Below, in pieces: positions 12,341 to 24,370 of a stretch of 64,000 nucleotides of DNA. Source of the DNA: Macrocystis pyrifera (taxonomy: Eukaryota; Sar; Phaeophyceae; Laminariales; Laminariaceae); contig JASSKH010000014.1 in assembly GCA_031763025.1 (NCBI GenBank), forward strand, positions 12,719,201 through 12,783,200, written 5' to 3'. The notes below the pieces were generated by a model. That model saw only the letters and a program-made list of their open reading frames with translations, ran no database searches and was not told the DNA's origin. Numbering within the stretch: the first letter of the stretch is position 1; every line of letters starts with the position of its first letter. Both the position numbers and the translations under genes were made by a program.

Positions 12341-12582
12341 GTTTGAAAAGGACACGCTAACCAATAATTCATGGGTGGCTCGAAGATAGAGGAGATGGCG
12401 TTGGGCGAGGGTAGCCCCAGCTGCAGAACATAACGCCAACAGGGTTTCGTTTCTTCGGAAGAGTTCTCTGTTGGCCCAGCACGCCTTTCACTCTTATTGC
12501 CACACTGTCCAGTCTTGTGCTTAATTTTGCAGGATCTTGCGCGAGCTCCGCGAGCTACCGTAGAAACTCGACTGTTCGGATC

Positions 12583-13245
12583 TCACGACACACCGCGGGC
12601 ACTCCACACGAGTTCCGATGGGATCCCACGGCTAGCCGCTGAGCGGCGTGTGCCACCCCGCGATATCGTGCGGGATATCACGGCGTCCTGCCCGTTAGAG
12701 ACGGTTTTTGTGGCCGCGAGATGCAGCCAGGCTTCCCATAATATACTGCTGCGACGGGTAGGGGGGTCACTTCTTCGTTGTTTCATTTTACGCCGCTCAG
12801 ATCCACCCAGTCGAGTGACTACCCTACGTGTTTGCACTCTGAAACGTTTATGCCTTTCGGATTTCGCGACACGCACCGCCATCGGATTGTCTGTTTCGCT
12901 GTGCCGAAAATAGAATGTCAAGTTCCCGATTTTGGTGAGGAACAGGGTCACTCGTCCTTTATATGGCCCAAACGCGGGGTAGCCTCCCTACCGCAACACG
13001 AGCCAGTAAGCCGCACGGCACATAGACCCGTCGGGGTTACCGTCAGCGTCAGCACCGCACCCCGCGAGTTGTCTTAGATTCCACACGAGTATCATGGGTG
13101 AACCGGCGAGTACCGGCGAACACAGTTTCTGCATGTCAGGTGCCACGAGCGACAGCGTCAGTTCCCGCAAGTATGTCAATCGCGGGTAATATTGAGTGTT
13201 CCCATTAACACACGTAGGTTTTGACACTACTCGCGGGCCAAGCAC
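12583..13245 (-). other. Unrecognised minus-strand coding-like fragments
   Basis: Two open frames (13245-12988, 85 aa, and 12951-12583, 122 aa) have ordinary amino-acid composition, and the first contains SPVLAGSPMILVWNLRQLAG. They may continue into the gag-like relic at 11,650-12,340. The family is not recognised and either could be a chance frame. Confidence 0.2.
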
Positions 13246-13556
13246 ACGACCGGGTCGGACACATGCTGTCCTTGTACTATTAATACCTGTAGGTCATCTT
13301 ACCTCGTCTTTCTTGTGGGGCATCCTACCTTCCGGTTGTCATACACTCCCAGGCGTCGCCCACTGACCATGTACAGCAATACAGCTGAACCATTACTCAC
13401 CCACCCACACCCACCAGCCCCTCCGATTACCCATCAACCCACCCAGTCACCTATCCATCCAGCATCCCACCCCGGACACTATGAAGAATTATAAATGCTG
13501 GAGATCAAACTGGCGATTTCCTCAATTCCGTCCTCGATCATTTACGATAAGATTAG

Positions 13557-14033
13557 TGTTACGGTTCAGGACCGTTTCAGGAGTTACGACGGCATGCATT
13601 TTTGTATCGGTAGGGGCCGCGTCATTTACGGCCCCCCCCCAATTTGTGGATGGTTTCCCTTTTGGTTTCCCTTTTGGACCAACCCATCTTGCCACTTGTG
13701 GTCTTTGCTCTCGACCTGTGGCATTAAGCAATCATTCTACCATCTACAGAACTGGGAGACCCACTCCCTAATACCGGAAGCCCTTCCCGTCCTTCGGGGG
13801 TACGTGAAGCGCACCTCTCGACTCGGTTGAGTCTTCACCAAACGTGAGATTGGTATGATTATGGACCTAGTTGGTTGTGCATCATGCAGGAATGGTACGA
13901 TCCTCTGTTCAATCCTATACATACTGTAAACGGTAACCATTCAGGGTAGTGCCTCAGGGGTAATCCCTGAATAGGTCGCATCACATAATCCTGACCCTAA
14001 ATCTCATGGCTTATAGACTCACGAACCGCATCA
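13557..14033 (+). repeat. 5' LTR of the Gypsy element (477 bp)
   Basis: Bounded by TG..CA and nearly identical to 23,038-23,502. It carries an extra 12-bp tandem duplication near 13,650-13,675. Confidence 0.95.
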
Positions 14034-14079
14034 TGGTCTCCAATCCGAGAATCGAACTCGGGTTGCCTGTCCGAGACAA
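14034..14079 (+). other. Primer-binding site, unusually long tRNA complement
   Basis: Directly after the LTR, the sequence is the complement of the 3' half of a type II (long variable arm) tRNA. The parts are TGG (complement of CCA), discriminator plus acceptor strand (14,037-14,044), a full T-arm with 5-bp stem and 7-nt loop (14,045-14,061), and a 6-bp variable-arm hairpin (14,063-14,079). Usual primer sites are 8-18 nt. The tRNA would be a Ser or Leu type by its long variable arm; the exact identity cannot be set from this half. Confidence 0.75.
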
Positions 14080-14225
14080 CTTGCTGGTACCTACTACAGT
14101 ACTATCATCGGCCGCTGGTCACTTCCTGTCCCGCCGCCTCAAATACTTTACTGTGGTCTCTTGCGGGGGCAGCTCGTTCTGCTGCTACTACTGCTGTGCT
14201 GCGACAGGCGGCGTAGGCATTTAGT

Positions 14226-14785
14226 TCTGAATTGAGTGGGAGGGGTCTGTACCTGGTGGGGCCGTTGTTGTTGTCTCCCATGCGGGAGGGAGACGACAAC
14301 CAGGTCCCTCTAGGTCTGTGCCTTTCCAGGTGGCGGTACCGATAGTTAGAATATATATTTGCCACCACTGCTGTGCTGCGACAGGCGGCTTAGGCACTCA
14401 GTTCTGAATTGAGTGGGAGGGGTCTGTACCTGGTGGGGCCGTTGTTGTTGTCTCCCATGCGGGAGGGAGACGACAACCAGGTCCCTCTAGGTCTGTGCCT
14501 TTCCAGGTGGCGGTACCGATAATTAGATATCTGAATTGAGTGGGAGGGGTCTGTACCTGGTGGGGCCGTTGTTGTTGTCTCCCATGCGGGAGGGAGACGA
14601 CAACCAGGTCCCTCTAGGTCTGTGCCTTTCCAGGTGGCGGTACCGATAATTAGATATCTGAATTGAGTGGGAGGGGTCTGTACCTGGTGGGACCGTTGTT
14701 GTTGTCTCCCATGCGGGAGGGAGACGACAACCAGGTCCCTCTAGGTCTGTGCCTTTCCAGGTGGCGGCACCGATATTTAGAATAT
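14226..14785 (+). repeat. Four-copy hairpin-bearing tandem repeat in the Gypsy leader
   Basis: Near-identical units of about 127 bp start at 14,226, 14,403, 14,530 and 14,657; the first spacing is longer because of a 50-bp insert. Each unit can fold into a long hairpin: outer stem ACCTGGT/ACCAGGT and inner stem TTGTTGTCTCCC paired with GGGAGACGACAA. It lies between the primer site and gag in untranslated leader RNA, a usual place for packaging or dimerisation signals. Confidence 0.85.
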
Positions 14786-15138
14786 ACATTTACTCCGATA
14801 CGCTCAGTTTCCATCATTTTTACCACGCTTGTTCTCGCGCTGTGAGATGTCGTGACTGTTGTGCCCCGCTCGCGTAATACTAATTTAATATCTCACTGTA
14901 TGTTTTCCTTCCCTTTTATTTTATTCTATTTTCTTCTTTTCTTGCTTCTCTTCCGATTTTTTTTTTTTTTTCTCTTCTCTTTCCTCTGCTATTTTTTTTT
15001 TTTTTCTCTCTGTCTGCTCTCCGTGTTTTCGTGTGTTCGGTTGGTTGTTGTTTGATCTTTTCTCTTCTTCTCCTAATTTTTTTTTTCTTTTTTGTCCTTT
15101 AATTGTTTTTATTTATTCATTTATTTTTCCGTCCAGTG

Positions 15139-17205
<2,067 letters not shown>

Positions 17206-17208
<3 letters not shown>

Positions 17209-17238
17209 AGGTGCGCCCCAGGTGACGCTAACCTGGGG
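17206..17238 (+). promoter_or_regulatory. Candidate stop-codon readthrough signal between gag and pol
   Basis: The gag TGA is followed by a 7-nt spacer and a perfect 8-bp stem-loop: CCCCAGGT (17,216-17,223), a 7-nt loop, ACCTGGGG (17,231-17,238). The downstream frame is open into protease. A stop codon followed 7-8 nt later by RNA structure is the layout of the gammaretroviral gag-pol readthrough signal. Function here is inferred from geometry only. Confidence 0.6.
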
Positions 17239-19977
17239 AACGGACATCTTGCTGCCACAGCACGGGACAGGGTGAGAGACCAACTGTGGGTGCAAGGTCA
17301 GATCTGGCACCGTCATCGCCGACGACGCCCCTGGCCGGTAGAAATCTTACTAGACACGGGAGCTGGGGGAGGCAGTTATATCTCACTTGCGTTGTGGCGC
17401 GGCCTCCGCAAGCTCTTGCGACGTAGTTTGGATACGCGTAATGCTGGTGCTCTCGAGGCAGCGAACCCATCAAGTAGTGGGACCCCTTCCATGCGTATTT
17501 TGGGGTCTGTAGCTATCCCCGTGCTGTTAGAATCGGATTCTAGAGTGCGAAACGTGATGGTTCGCGTCGTCGAGGACCTCCCCTACGGTTTCATTTTTGG
17601 AGCAGATTTTTTCAGAGCCAACCGCAGTACTTTGGAGTTCAGTCCAGACAGAGGGTTAGGGCCTGTACCCTCGGCACCTTGGGTACCGTTTCGTACGTCT
17701 GTTGCCGACACCCCAAGCCCACAGAGTCCCTTCTGCACAACACGAGATCAGTTTTTTGCGCTAACTGCTACTCCCAAGCTCTCGCCGCCGCTGCACACAC
17801 CTACCTCAGTCGCCTCACCCACTGTTCGCCCCAGTTATCATGACATCGCGTGGGAGGACGAGAGCACCTTGGAGTGGGAGGTTAGACAGGTCGCCGAGGC
17901 CACCACCGTCGAGGGTTTTACCAACGTAGCAGTGGAAGCAGCAGCAGTAGGTCCCCAACCGCAGGACCCACAGCTGGTCCTGATGCTTCCCACCGAACGG
18001 TTTGATCTAGAAAAGGGAGCGTTGGTGGGGGTAGCTAGAGCGGCGCTGTGGTGGTTGCCGGGGTCCCCAGTATACGTCAAACTGGTGAACCGCAGTAAAG
18101 AGACAACAGTGGTAGAGGGTTGCCGTGTGATAGCTCGACTGGTAGCCCTCAACGTCCGCGACCCCGCACGGTTCGAGTCTTTATTCGATGAGATGCCCTC
18201 CACCGCTGACCCGCCCCTCCCCCGGCAAGCCCCAGACCCGACGTGTGTTTCGAGTGAAGTCAGGACAGAACCAGTCCCCAAGGTACAGGCAACCGACGCC
18301 AACCTAGGAACACTGGGATCCCTGCAGAAACAACAACTCGTGGACGTGCTGGCAGGTTTCATCGAAGATGGCCTGTTCCCCATCGACCCCAAGCGAGTGC
18401 CGGCCTGCATCGATGGTGAGCTTGAGCTTCCTTTGATCAATGAGCTATGCACCCCTTTTGCGGCCAAACAACGACGTTTCTCCCCCGAAGAACGGCGCAT
18501 GATTAGAGCAGAGATCCAGAAGTTGCTTGACCGAGGAATCATTCGTCCCTCAGTGTCACCGTGGGCAGCGCAGTGCCTGTGTGTGCGGAAGAAAGACGGA
18601 ACCCTCCGCTTGTGCATTGATTGGCGGGTACTTAACAAGCTCCTGGTTTCCGATAGTGGAGGTCTTGGCGATATGCAGACAATTTTCGACGGGTTGAAAG
18701 GCAAACGATACTTCACTCAGCTGGACCTTGCTTCCGGTTTTCACCAAATCGAGATTGCAGAAAAAGATCGCTACAAAACCGCGTTCAGAGATGCAGATGG
18801 ACTGCTGTATGAGTTCACTAGGGCTGGCTTTGGTTTGACAGTTCTGCCTTCAGCGTTCACACGGAGGGTGAAGTCCGCTTTGGGGTGTTTAGAAGGAGTG
18901 TTCAGCTGGCTCGACGACATTCTCATCGCGAGCACCACCTGGGACGATCACTTAGCCAAACTCGTTCTAGTTCTGAACCGTCTGTTAGCGGCGGGTCTGT
19001 CAGTTAATTTTGCCAAGTGTATTTTCGGCTCCTCCTCGCAAGAATTCCTTGGCATGATTATCGATAGTACCGGCCTACACCCCGCCCCGACCAAGTTGGA
19101 AGCCATTGCACGCATGCCGCGCCCCCAGACAGTCGAGGAACTCCGAACGTTCCTTGGTCTGACGGGCTACTTGCGGCAGTTTGTACCCAACTATAGTCTG
19201 ACCGCCGCCCCCCTCACTAACATCCTACGCAATAAAGACTTCGCGTCTAAACGCGCACGCAAGAGTACCATCGCGTGGGACTTAGAGGAGGAGCAAGCGT
19301 TTCAGTCATTGCGCTCCACTCTAGCATCGCCTACGGTACTCGCATTTCCCGATCTCGACAACACGTTCGAACTACACACCGATGCTAGCACAATAGGTGC
19401 GGGAGCAGTTCTTATGCAGACCATCGACGGTACGCCTCGCGTGATTGCCTTCGCTAGTCACAGATTCTCGCGTACAGATGCCCGTAGAGGCCCCACCGAA
19501 CGAGAATGCATGGGGGTGCTGTGGGCTGTGGATCATTTTCGACCCTATTTAGCGGGTAGGCAGTTTACGGTAGTGACCGATTGCTCCGCTATAACCTGGC
19601 TGTTTCGAAGTCGCGAGTTGTGCCCCAAACTACACAGATGGGCACTAAGACTGACGGAATATGATATGGTGCTGGTATGGCGAGCGGGAGTACAGCACGT
19701 CCTACCGGATGCCCTGTCGCGGCTGCCGCACTCACAGACTCCTCAAGCCGATGTAGATGACTCCTTTCCCGACGATTTTACGTCGAAAGAACCATCCGAG
19801 TTCGTAGGACCCCGGGGACCGAGCCTTGATGGAGTTAGGTTAGCGGACGTAGAGGCAGTAGGTGTAGATGGAACAGACGGGGGTGATTGCCTTTCCTATC
19901 CACCGTCAGAACCGTCCACTCATGCTACTAATGACGCTCGCCTCCTTGCCCTACAAGCCCTGCCTGTGCCGCACTAG
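17209..19977 (+). CDS. pol: Pol of the Gypsy element: protease, reverse transcriptase, RNase H
   Basis: This frame is continuous with gag across the single TGA. The first ATG-free stretch is open, so Pol is probably made as a Gag-Pol fusion. Protease: EILLDTGAGGSYIS-like motif (LLDTGAGGG) at about 17,345. RT: DGTLRLCIDWRVLNK, FTQLDLASGFHQIEI with the catalytic Asp, and FSWLDDILIAS (LDD box) at about 18,905. RNase H: FELHTDASTIGAGAVL and later HVLPDALSRLP. Length and order are normal for Ty3/Gypsy. After RNase H the frame continues about 85 acidic residues and stops at TAG 19,977, while the integrase lies in the -1 frame. Confidence 0.93.
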   Translation, partial: RCAPGDANLGNGHLAATARDRVRDQLWVQGQIWHRHRRRRPWPVEILLDTGAGGGSYISLALWRGLRKLLRRSLDTRNAGALEAANPSSSGTPSMRILGSVAIPVLLESDSRVRNVMVRVVEDLPYGFIFGADFFRANRSTLEFSPDRGLGPVPSAPWVPFRTSVADTPSPQSPFCTTRDQFFALTATPKLSPPLHTPTSVASPTVRPSYHDIAWEDESTLEWEVRQVAEATTVEGFTNVAVEAAAVGPQPQDPQLVLMLPTERFDLEKGALVGVARAALWWLPGSPVYVKLVNRSKETTVVEGCRVIARLVALNVRDPARFESLFDEMPSTADPPLPRQAPDPTCVSSEVRTEPVPKVQATDANLGTLGSLQKQQLVDVLAGFIEDGLFPIDPKRVPACIDGELELPLINELCTPFAAKQRRFSPEERRMIRAEIQKLLDRGIIRPSVSPWAAQCLCVRKKDGTLRLCIDWRVLNKLLVSDSGGLGDMQTIFDGLKGKRYFTQLDLASGFHQIEIAEKDRYKTAFRDADGLLYEFTRAGFGLTVLPSAFTRRVKSALGCLEGVFSWLDDILIASTTWDDHLAKLVLVLNRLLAAGLSVNFAKCIFGSSSQEFLGMIIDSTGLHPAPTKLEAIARMPRPQTVEELRTFLGLTGYLRQFVPNYSLTAAPLTNILRNKDFASKRARKSTIAWDLEEEQAFQSLRSTLASPTVLAFPDLDNTFELHTDASTIGAGAVLMQTIDGTPRVIAFASHRFSRTDARRGPTERECMGVLWAVDHFRPYLAGRQFTVVTDCSAITWLFRSRELCPKLHRWALRLTEYDMVLVWRAGVQHVLPDALSRLPHSQTPQADVDDSFPDDFTSKEPSEFVGPRGPSLDGVRLADVEAVGVDGTDGGDCLSYPPSEPSTHATNDARLLALQALPVPH

Positions 19978-20075
19978 AGACAGACCCCGGTACGCTGCGC
20001 CGCAGTAGCAGGACGCGTACGCCTTCCGTACGGCTACGTCCCCTCAACGACATCCAGCTGCCGCCCATCGAGCAG

Positions 20076-21644
20076 TTGGTGGATCAGGAGCACGATCACT
20101 CCAACACGGCTACACCAATCGAGTCGACTCCGTCTTCACCACCGCCCACGACGGCCCCCAAGTGTCGGGTTCACGCTGGCCGTGACGACCTTGGAGAGGT
20201 GCTTTCAGCAGGGGGGGAGGTACCGCGTTCGTCAGAAACCCGCCACATCACGGAAGCACCGGCCATCCACCGGGCGGCTCAAGTACTCACTAATCCCGAA
20301 TCCTTGGCGCGAAGGCAACGAGCCGATTCCCATCTGGGCCAGGTTCGTGAGAGTTTGTGTGGTAGTAATGGCGCAGGCGCGGGTGGAGTTGACACTACCG
20401 GGTACGGTTTAGATGACGACGATGTAATCCGGTACGCCGACGAAAAGGGTAGGAAACTGCCAGCCATCCCTGAAGCCATGGTAGCGGACGTACTCGCTTT
20501 GGTACACACGCTGCACGGACACGCAGGAGTAGGAGCTACTTTAGCTCTGGTGCGCGATCACTTTCACTGGCCCTCGGTCACCCGCGACACGAGACAATAC
20601 GTGTTATCGTGCGGGTGTCGAAGACGCAAGAGACCGAACAGCAGACGTCTCGCGATGTTGCCCGGACGCCCGCTAGAGCCTTGGGATGAACTGCAGATCG
20701 ACATCTTAAAGTTGGACACGCCTTCTCTTTCCGGCAATAAATATGTCCTACTGGTAGTGGACCGAGCCTCCAAGTTTCCATTCGGTTTTCCTCTAGCAAC
20801 CAAGCAGGCAGTAGGCGTGGCACGGATCCTTACCGAGCTATGTTTGACCTTCGGCGTACCTCGGGTGATTCGGTGTGACGGTGGCAAAGAGTTTGGAGCG
20901 GAAGTAGTGACACACTTGTGCCGTTGGCTACATGCAGAAATAGTGTTCGGACCTGCCGACCATCCACGGGGTCAAGGGGCCGTCGAGAGGTTAGGAGGTT
21001 GGCTTCAAGAGCTGTTGGCAGAGCTATGTAGATCATGGCCCGAGAGATGGGACGAGTACGTGTCCCCAGCAATCTGGATCAAACGCACTTTGCCAGACGT
21101 TTCCCTGCCCTGTCACATGACCCCTTTCGAGCTGCTTTTCGGTCGCAAACCCCGCACGTCGTTAGACTCCCTGGTGCCCCTATCAGAAGAGACAGGACAA
21201 AGCGGTGGTCTTGACAACTTCGTGGAGCGCCGCAAGCAGAACCTCCGAGAAGTCCGCATTGCGCTCGAGAAACGTCACAATCAGAGGGTAACCGCACGGG
21301 CCCACGCCAACGCTACTATCTCGAGACCCTCCGCCGGAGTCCTGGTCGAGAAGGGAAGCTTCGTGTTGGTGAGCGAGTCCGAGAGCAGCAGACATCGCGA
21401 CAACCGAGGGAGGAAGCTCCAGCACGACCACTACACAGGCCCTTGGAGAGTCACGGAAGTAGTGCGGGCAGGCATAAGCGTACAAGTAACGATGCGAGGT
21501 AGAAAACAGCGCACCCGAACGGTGTTCGTGGCAGATGTCAAGCCATTCCACGTCCGACCCCTAACTTTGAGACACTCCCTAGCCGACGAGTTCGCACAGT
21601 ATGCTTGGGGCCCCCCGATTTCAAGATGCCGTCGCATGGTATAG
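20076..21644 (+). CDS. Integrase of the Gypsy element
   Basis: About 520 residues in the -1 frame relative to pol. The frame is open upstream well into the pol 3' end (to at least 19,953), so it overlaps pol and has no obvious own ATG; expression by -1 frameshifting, or a recent frameshift mutation, is implied. N-terminal zinc domain: HTLHGHAG..., then YVLSCGCRRRK, where the Cys pair is spaced C-x-C rather than the usual C-x2-C. Catalytic core DDE: LQIDILKL, VIRCDGGKEF and GAVERLGGWL. After the core come FELLFGRKPRT and a basic SH3-like C-terminal part (YTGPWRVTEVV). It would insert the DNA copy into the genome. Confidence 0.9.
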   Translation: MVDQEHDHSNTATPIESTPSSPPPTTAPKCRVHAGRDDLGEVLSAGGEVPRSSETRHITEAPAIHRAAQVLTNPESLARRQRADSHLGQVRESLCGSNGAGAGGVDTTGYGLDDDDVIRYADEKGRKLPAIPEAMVADVLALVHTLHGHAGVGATLALVRDHFHWPSVTRDTRQYVLSCGCRRRKRPNSRRLAMLPGRPLEPWDELQIDILKLDTPSLSGNKYVLLVVDRASKFPFGFPLATKQAVGVARILTELCLTFGVPRVIRCDGGKEFGAEVVTHLCRWLHAEIVFGPADHPRGQGAVERLGGWLQELLAELCRSWPERWDEYVSPAIWIKRTLPDVSLPCHMTPFELLFGRKPRTSLDSLVPLSEETGQSGGLDNFVERRKQNLREVRIALEKRHNQRVTARAHANATISRPSAGVLVEKGSFVLVSESESSRHRDNRGRKLQHDHYTGPWRVTEVVRAGISVQVTMRGRKQRTRTVFVADVKPFHVRPLTLRHSLADEFAQYAWGPPISRCRRMV

Positions 21645-22066
21645 ACTCTGCGACGTTCGACTCCATCGTAAGCTGCCGTGGGAGTATTTCCCCCTCGGGC
21701 ACGGCTAGGTGGGAATACAAAGGAACGTCGAAGGAGGGAGTAGAGTCTGGCTGGTTGACTGAAAGTGAGATGCTAAAAAGCTTCACCCCTCTGCAGTTGG
21801 ATGGCTTTATTGCACTCTAGCATTTGTACAACCAACAGTCTACTAACGACACAGCCCCTGTCTCAGTCAAACCTCGTGCGCCCCTCTCTCGACGTAAAGC
21901 CTTGACCCGATTCCCAATAGGTTTCACCATCTGGAAGGATTTTGGTGGCGGCCTCCGACTACAGGGCCAGGTGTACGATTACAGAGACCGATACTGGCGA
22001 GTACGCTACAGCGACCAGAACTGGGAAGAGCTGACTCGCCGCGAGATGGAGCAGTTGAAGAGCTGA
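21605..22066 (+). CDS. Chromo/Tudor-like C-terminal ORF of the Gypsy element, split by a TAG
   Basis: A third frame overlaps the integrase end. Its first part has the look of a chromodomain tail (RWEYKGTSKEGVESGWLTES, then FTPLQLDGFI). After one in-frame TAG at 21,818-21,820 the frame continues with GQVYDYRDRYWRVRYSDQNW and EELTRREMEQL, a small Tudor/chromo-like beta module often found at the end of algal and oomycete LTR-element polyproteins. These modules are thought to steer integration to modified chromatin. Whether the TAG is read through or is a disabling mutation cannot be told from one copy. Confidence 0.6.
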
Positions 22067-23029
22067 AGCGGTTCCGAGCATCAAGCCAGTATACCACTCT
22101 CTCCCCTTACCGTGCGTCGTTCCCTCTCGGCCTCGCTGCGCCACTCTCTCGTTTCGACGCCGTGCGATTCCCTCTCCCCAGCGTTCTACCCGTCCGCCGC
22201 TCGCTCGCTCCGAAGCCGTGTACATGTTCTGCTCTCTCGCTCCGACGCCTTGATCGTAACGCCCAGAGAGCAGAACGTGGAAGGAGCCGCCTAGCCACCA
22301 TAGGGAGCCGATACAAATTTGGAGCGATACTGAGCGTTTGCCGAGGAGACGAAGAACTTCTGCTTTTACCCTTCGTTGTTTCGTGTTTTTGTATGAAAGG
22401 GTTGGGATCGTCTAGCGAGGGACCCGGGGGTTTATACGCGAGGGGTGTGGGATGTATGTTATGACGACGAGATTGTTTTTTTTTGTGATGGGTTTGCTTG
22501 GAGGCGTATCTCTGCTTCTGTGCCAATTATAGGTGTTTTTGTGAGTAATTGAGTGGTTCGGTAACAGCCAGTCGTTCTGGCGTGAATCAGTTGGGTACTT
22601 TTGTGTGGGGGTTTACTCTTCTGTGGCTCGTAGTAGGCAGATCGGTGTCTATGATTCGACCTCCACGAGTATTTGCATTCGATTTGGGGGGACCCAAATC
22701 GCACGGGTTTTTGACTGTTGACCTGTTCGGAGGACGCATACCTGGCGATTTGAGCCTAGCTAGGCGTTAGTGTACTGCGCCTATTTATAGTGGAAAAGGT
22801 GTAGTAGGGAGACTATTAACGATGGACTATTAGTCAGGCGGCCAAACTCGCAGTGAAAACGCAGGGGTGAGGGTTTTTATCGGGGACTTCCCTCTGATGG
22901 CCCTTGCGTTTTCGGTTTGTTTTCGCCTATCCCCGAGGCTATTATTTTTGTGTAGAGCCTTGCGGTTCCTCGCCCTTGGTTATGGTCATAGATTGCTATA
23001 GCATATTGCTCCTTTATTCGCATTATGCT
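22067..23029 (+). other. 3' untranslated part of the Gypsy element
   Basis: No domain was recognised in any frame. There is a C/T-rich stretch with repeated GCGCTC/CGCTCC-like blocks around 22,100-22,260, then T/G-rich sequence up to the purine tract. Confidence 0.6.
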
Positions 23030-23037
23030 AGGGGGGA
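23030..23037 (+). other. Polypurine tract of the Gypsy element
   Basis: AGGGGGGA directly precedes the 3' LTR start TGTTACGG, the position from which plus-strand synthesis is primed. Confidence 0.8.
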
Positions 23038-23502
23038 TGTTACGGTTCAGGACCGTTTCAGGAGTTACGACGGCATGCATTTTTGTATCGGTAGGGGCCG
23101 CGTCATTTACGCCCCCCCCCCAATTTGTGGATGGTTTCCCTTTTGGACCAACCCATCTTGCCACTTGTGGTCTTTGCTCTCGACCTGTGGCATTAAGCAA
23201 TCATTCTACCATCTACAGAACTGGGAGACCCACTCCCTAATACCGGAAGCCCTTCCCGTCCTTCGGGGGTACGTGAAGCGCACCTCTCGACTCGGTTGAG
23301 TCTTCACCAAACGTGAGATTGGTATGATTATGGACCTAGTTGGTTGTGCATCATGCAGGAATGGTACGATCCTCTGTTCAATCCTATACATACTGTAAAC
23401 GGTAACCATTCAGGGTAGTGCCTCAGGGATAATCCCTGAATAGGTCGCATCACATAATCCTGACCCTAAATCTCATGGCTTATAGACTCACGAACCGCAT
23501 CA
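23038..23502 (+). repeat. 3' LTR of the Gypsy element (465 bp)
   Basis: Near-identical partner of 13,557-14,033, followed by the TTAG target duplicate. Confidence 0.95.
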
Positions 23503-23506
23503 TTAG

Positions 23507-24370
23507 TTCAGAGCCACAATAGACTGCGGGACCCCGTCTGAATTTGTTGGATATTGGCTGCAATTGGTTTCTGTGCGTGCGTACAGCAGCGTCACGAGAA
23601 GATGCTGAAACGCTCAAAAACGGTGACTATGTATGAACATGCGGTGCTTGTGGAGTTTCACGCTCATGATCGTTAGAAAACTTATCACCAAGCACGCCAT
23701 GCGTGTTTTTCTCTTGAGCGCAATTCGTGGTCATGGTGTGTGCGGAGTTACATTGCTACATTGCGCCCGAAACAGCAGGCAAACGTTGGCCGAAATTATT
23801 CTCTCCGCCAGTCAGATAGGGTCTTTGCAGGTAACTTATAGCTCTGGTGCAGATCTACCCTTTGAGCGCGGTCCGGGGGTTGCTTGTAAACGTGCTTGCG
23901 GAGGTGCGCCCTACACGCCAGCAGTGGGTGGCAGGGACGTCGTTCGGGCGAGAAAGGATACTCGGATACCAATGCTACCCACCTCTCTGTTCTGCTATAG
24001 TTCGCCACCCCTTGAAGTACCCAAATGACTACCCATACGGCGAGAAGTAGCGTCTCCACCCACACCGAAGCTGTTGCGACCGCCAGAACATCAAGTTGCA
24101 TTGTTGTCTATCCGTTCCACAATGACGCTACCCGTTTCTTGATGGTGGTCATACTACTATATGTTAGGCATGCAACCGGCGTGATAAACCTTTCGTGACA
24201 ACGTCTACGACGATAAGGCGGGAATTAAGAAATTAACAAAATTCGGACCAATACCCAACGAACACATGCGCCTTCTCCACTACAGTATACACCGTCACAA
24301 CTTGATTTGGAAACACATGGGCGGTGTGTCAGAACACACACAGTAATCTCCACGCGAGCAGGATTGTTAA
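23507..24370. other. Spacer between the Gypsy element and the transporter 3' end
   Basis: No gene or known repeat was seen. It should contain the transporter's 3' UTR on the minus strand; no unambiguous polyadenylation signal was identified. Confidence 0.4.

Larger units (their letters stand above)
9498..13552. other. Mostly unassigned spacer between the DIRS and Gypsy elements
   Basis: No complete gene was recognised. A short block at about 9515-9595 (AATCGGAAAACC then AATGTGCTACCT) recurs at about 11515-11575, so a small dispersed repeat is present. There is weak coding-like sequence on both strands (listed separately) and a CCCA-rich simple-sequence stretch at 13,398-13,470. Confidence 0.4.
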
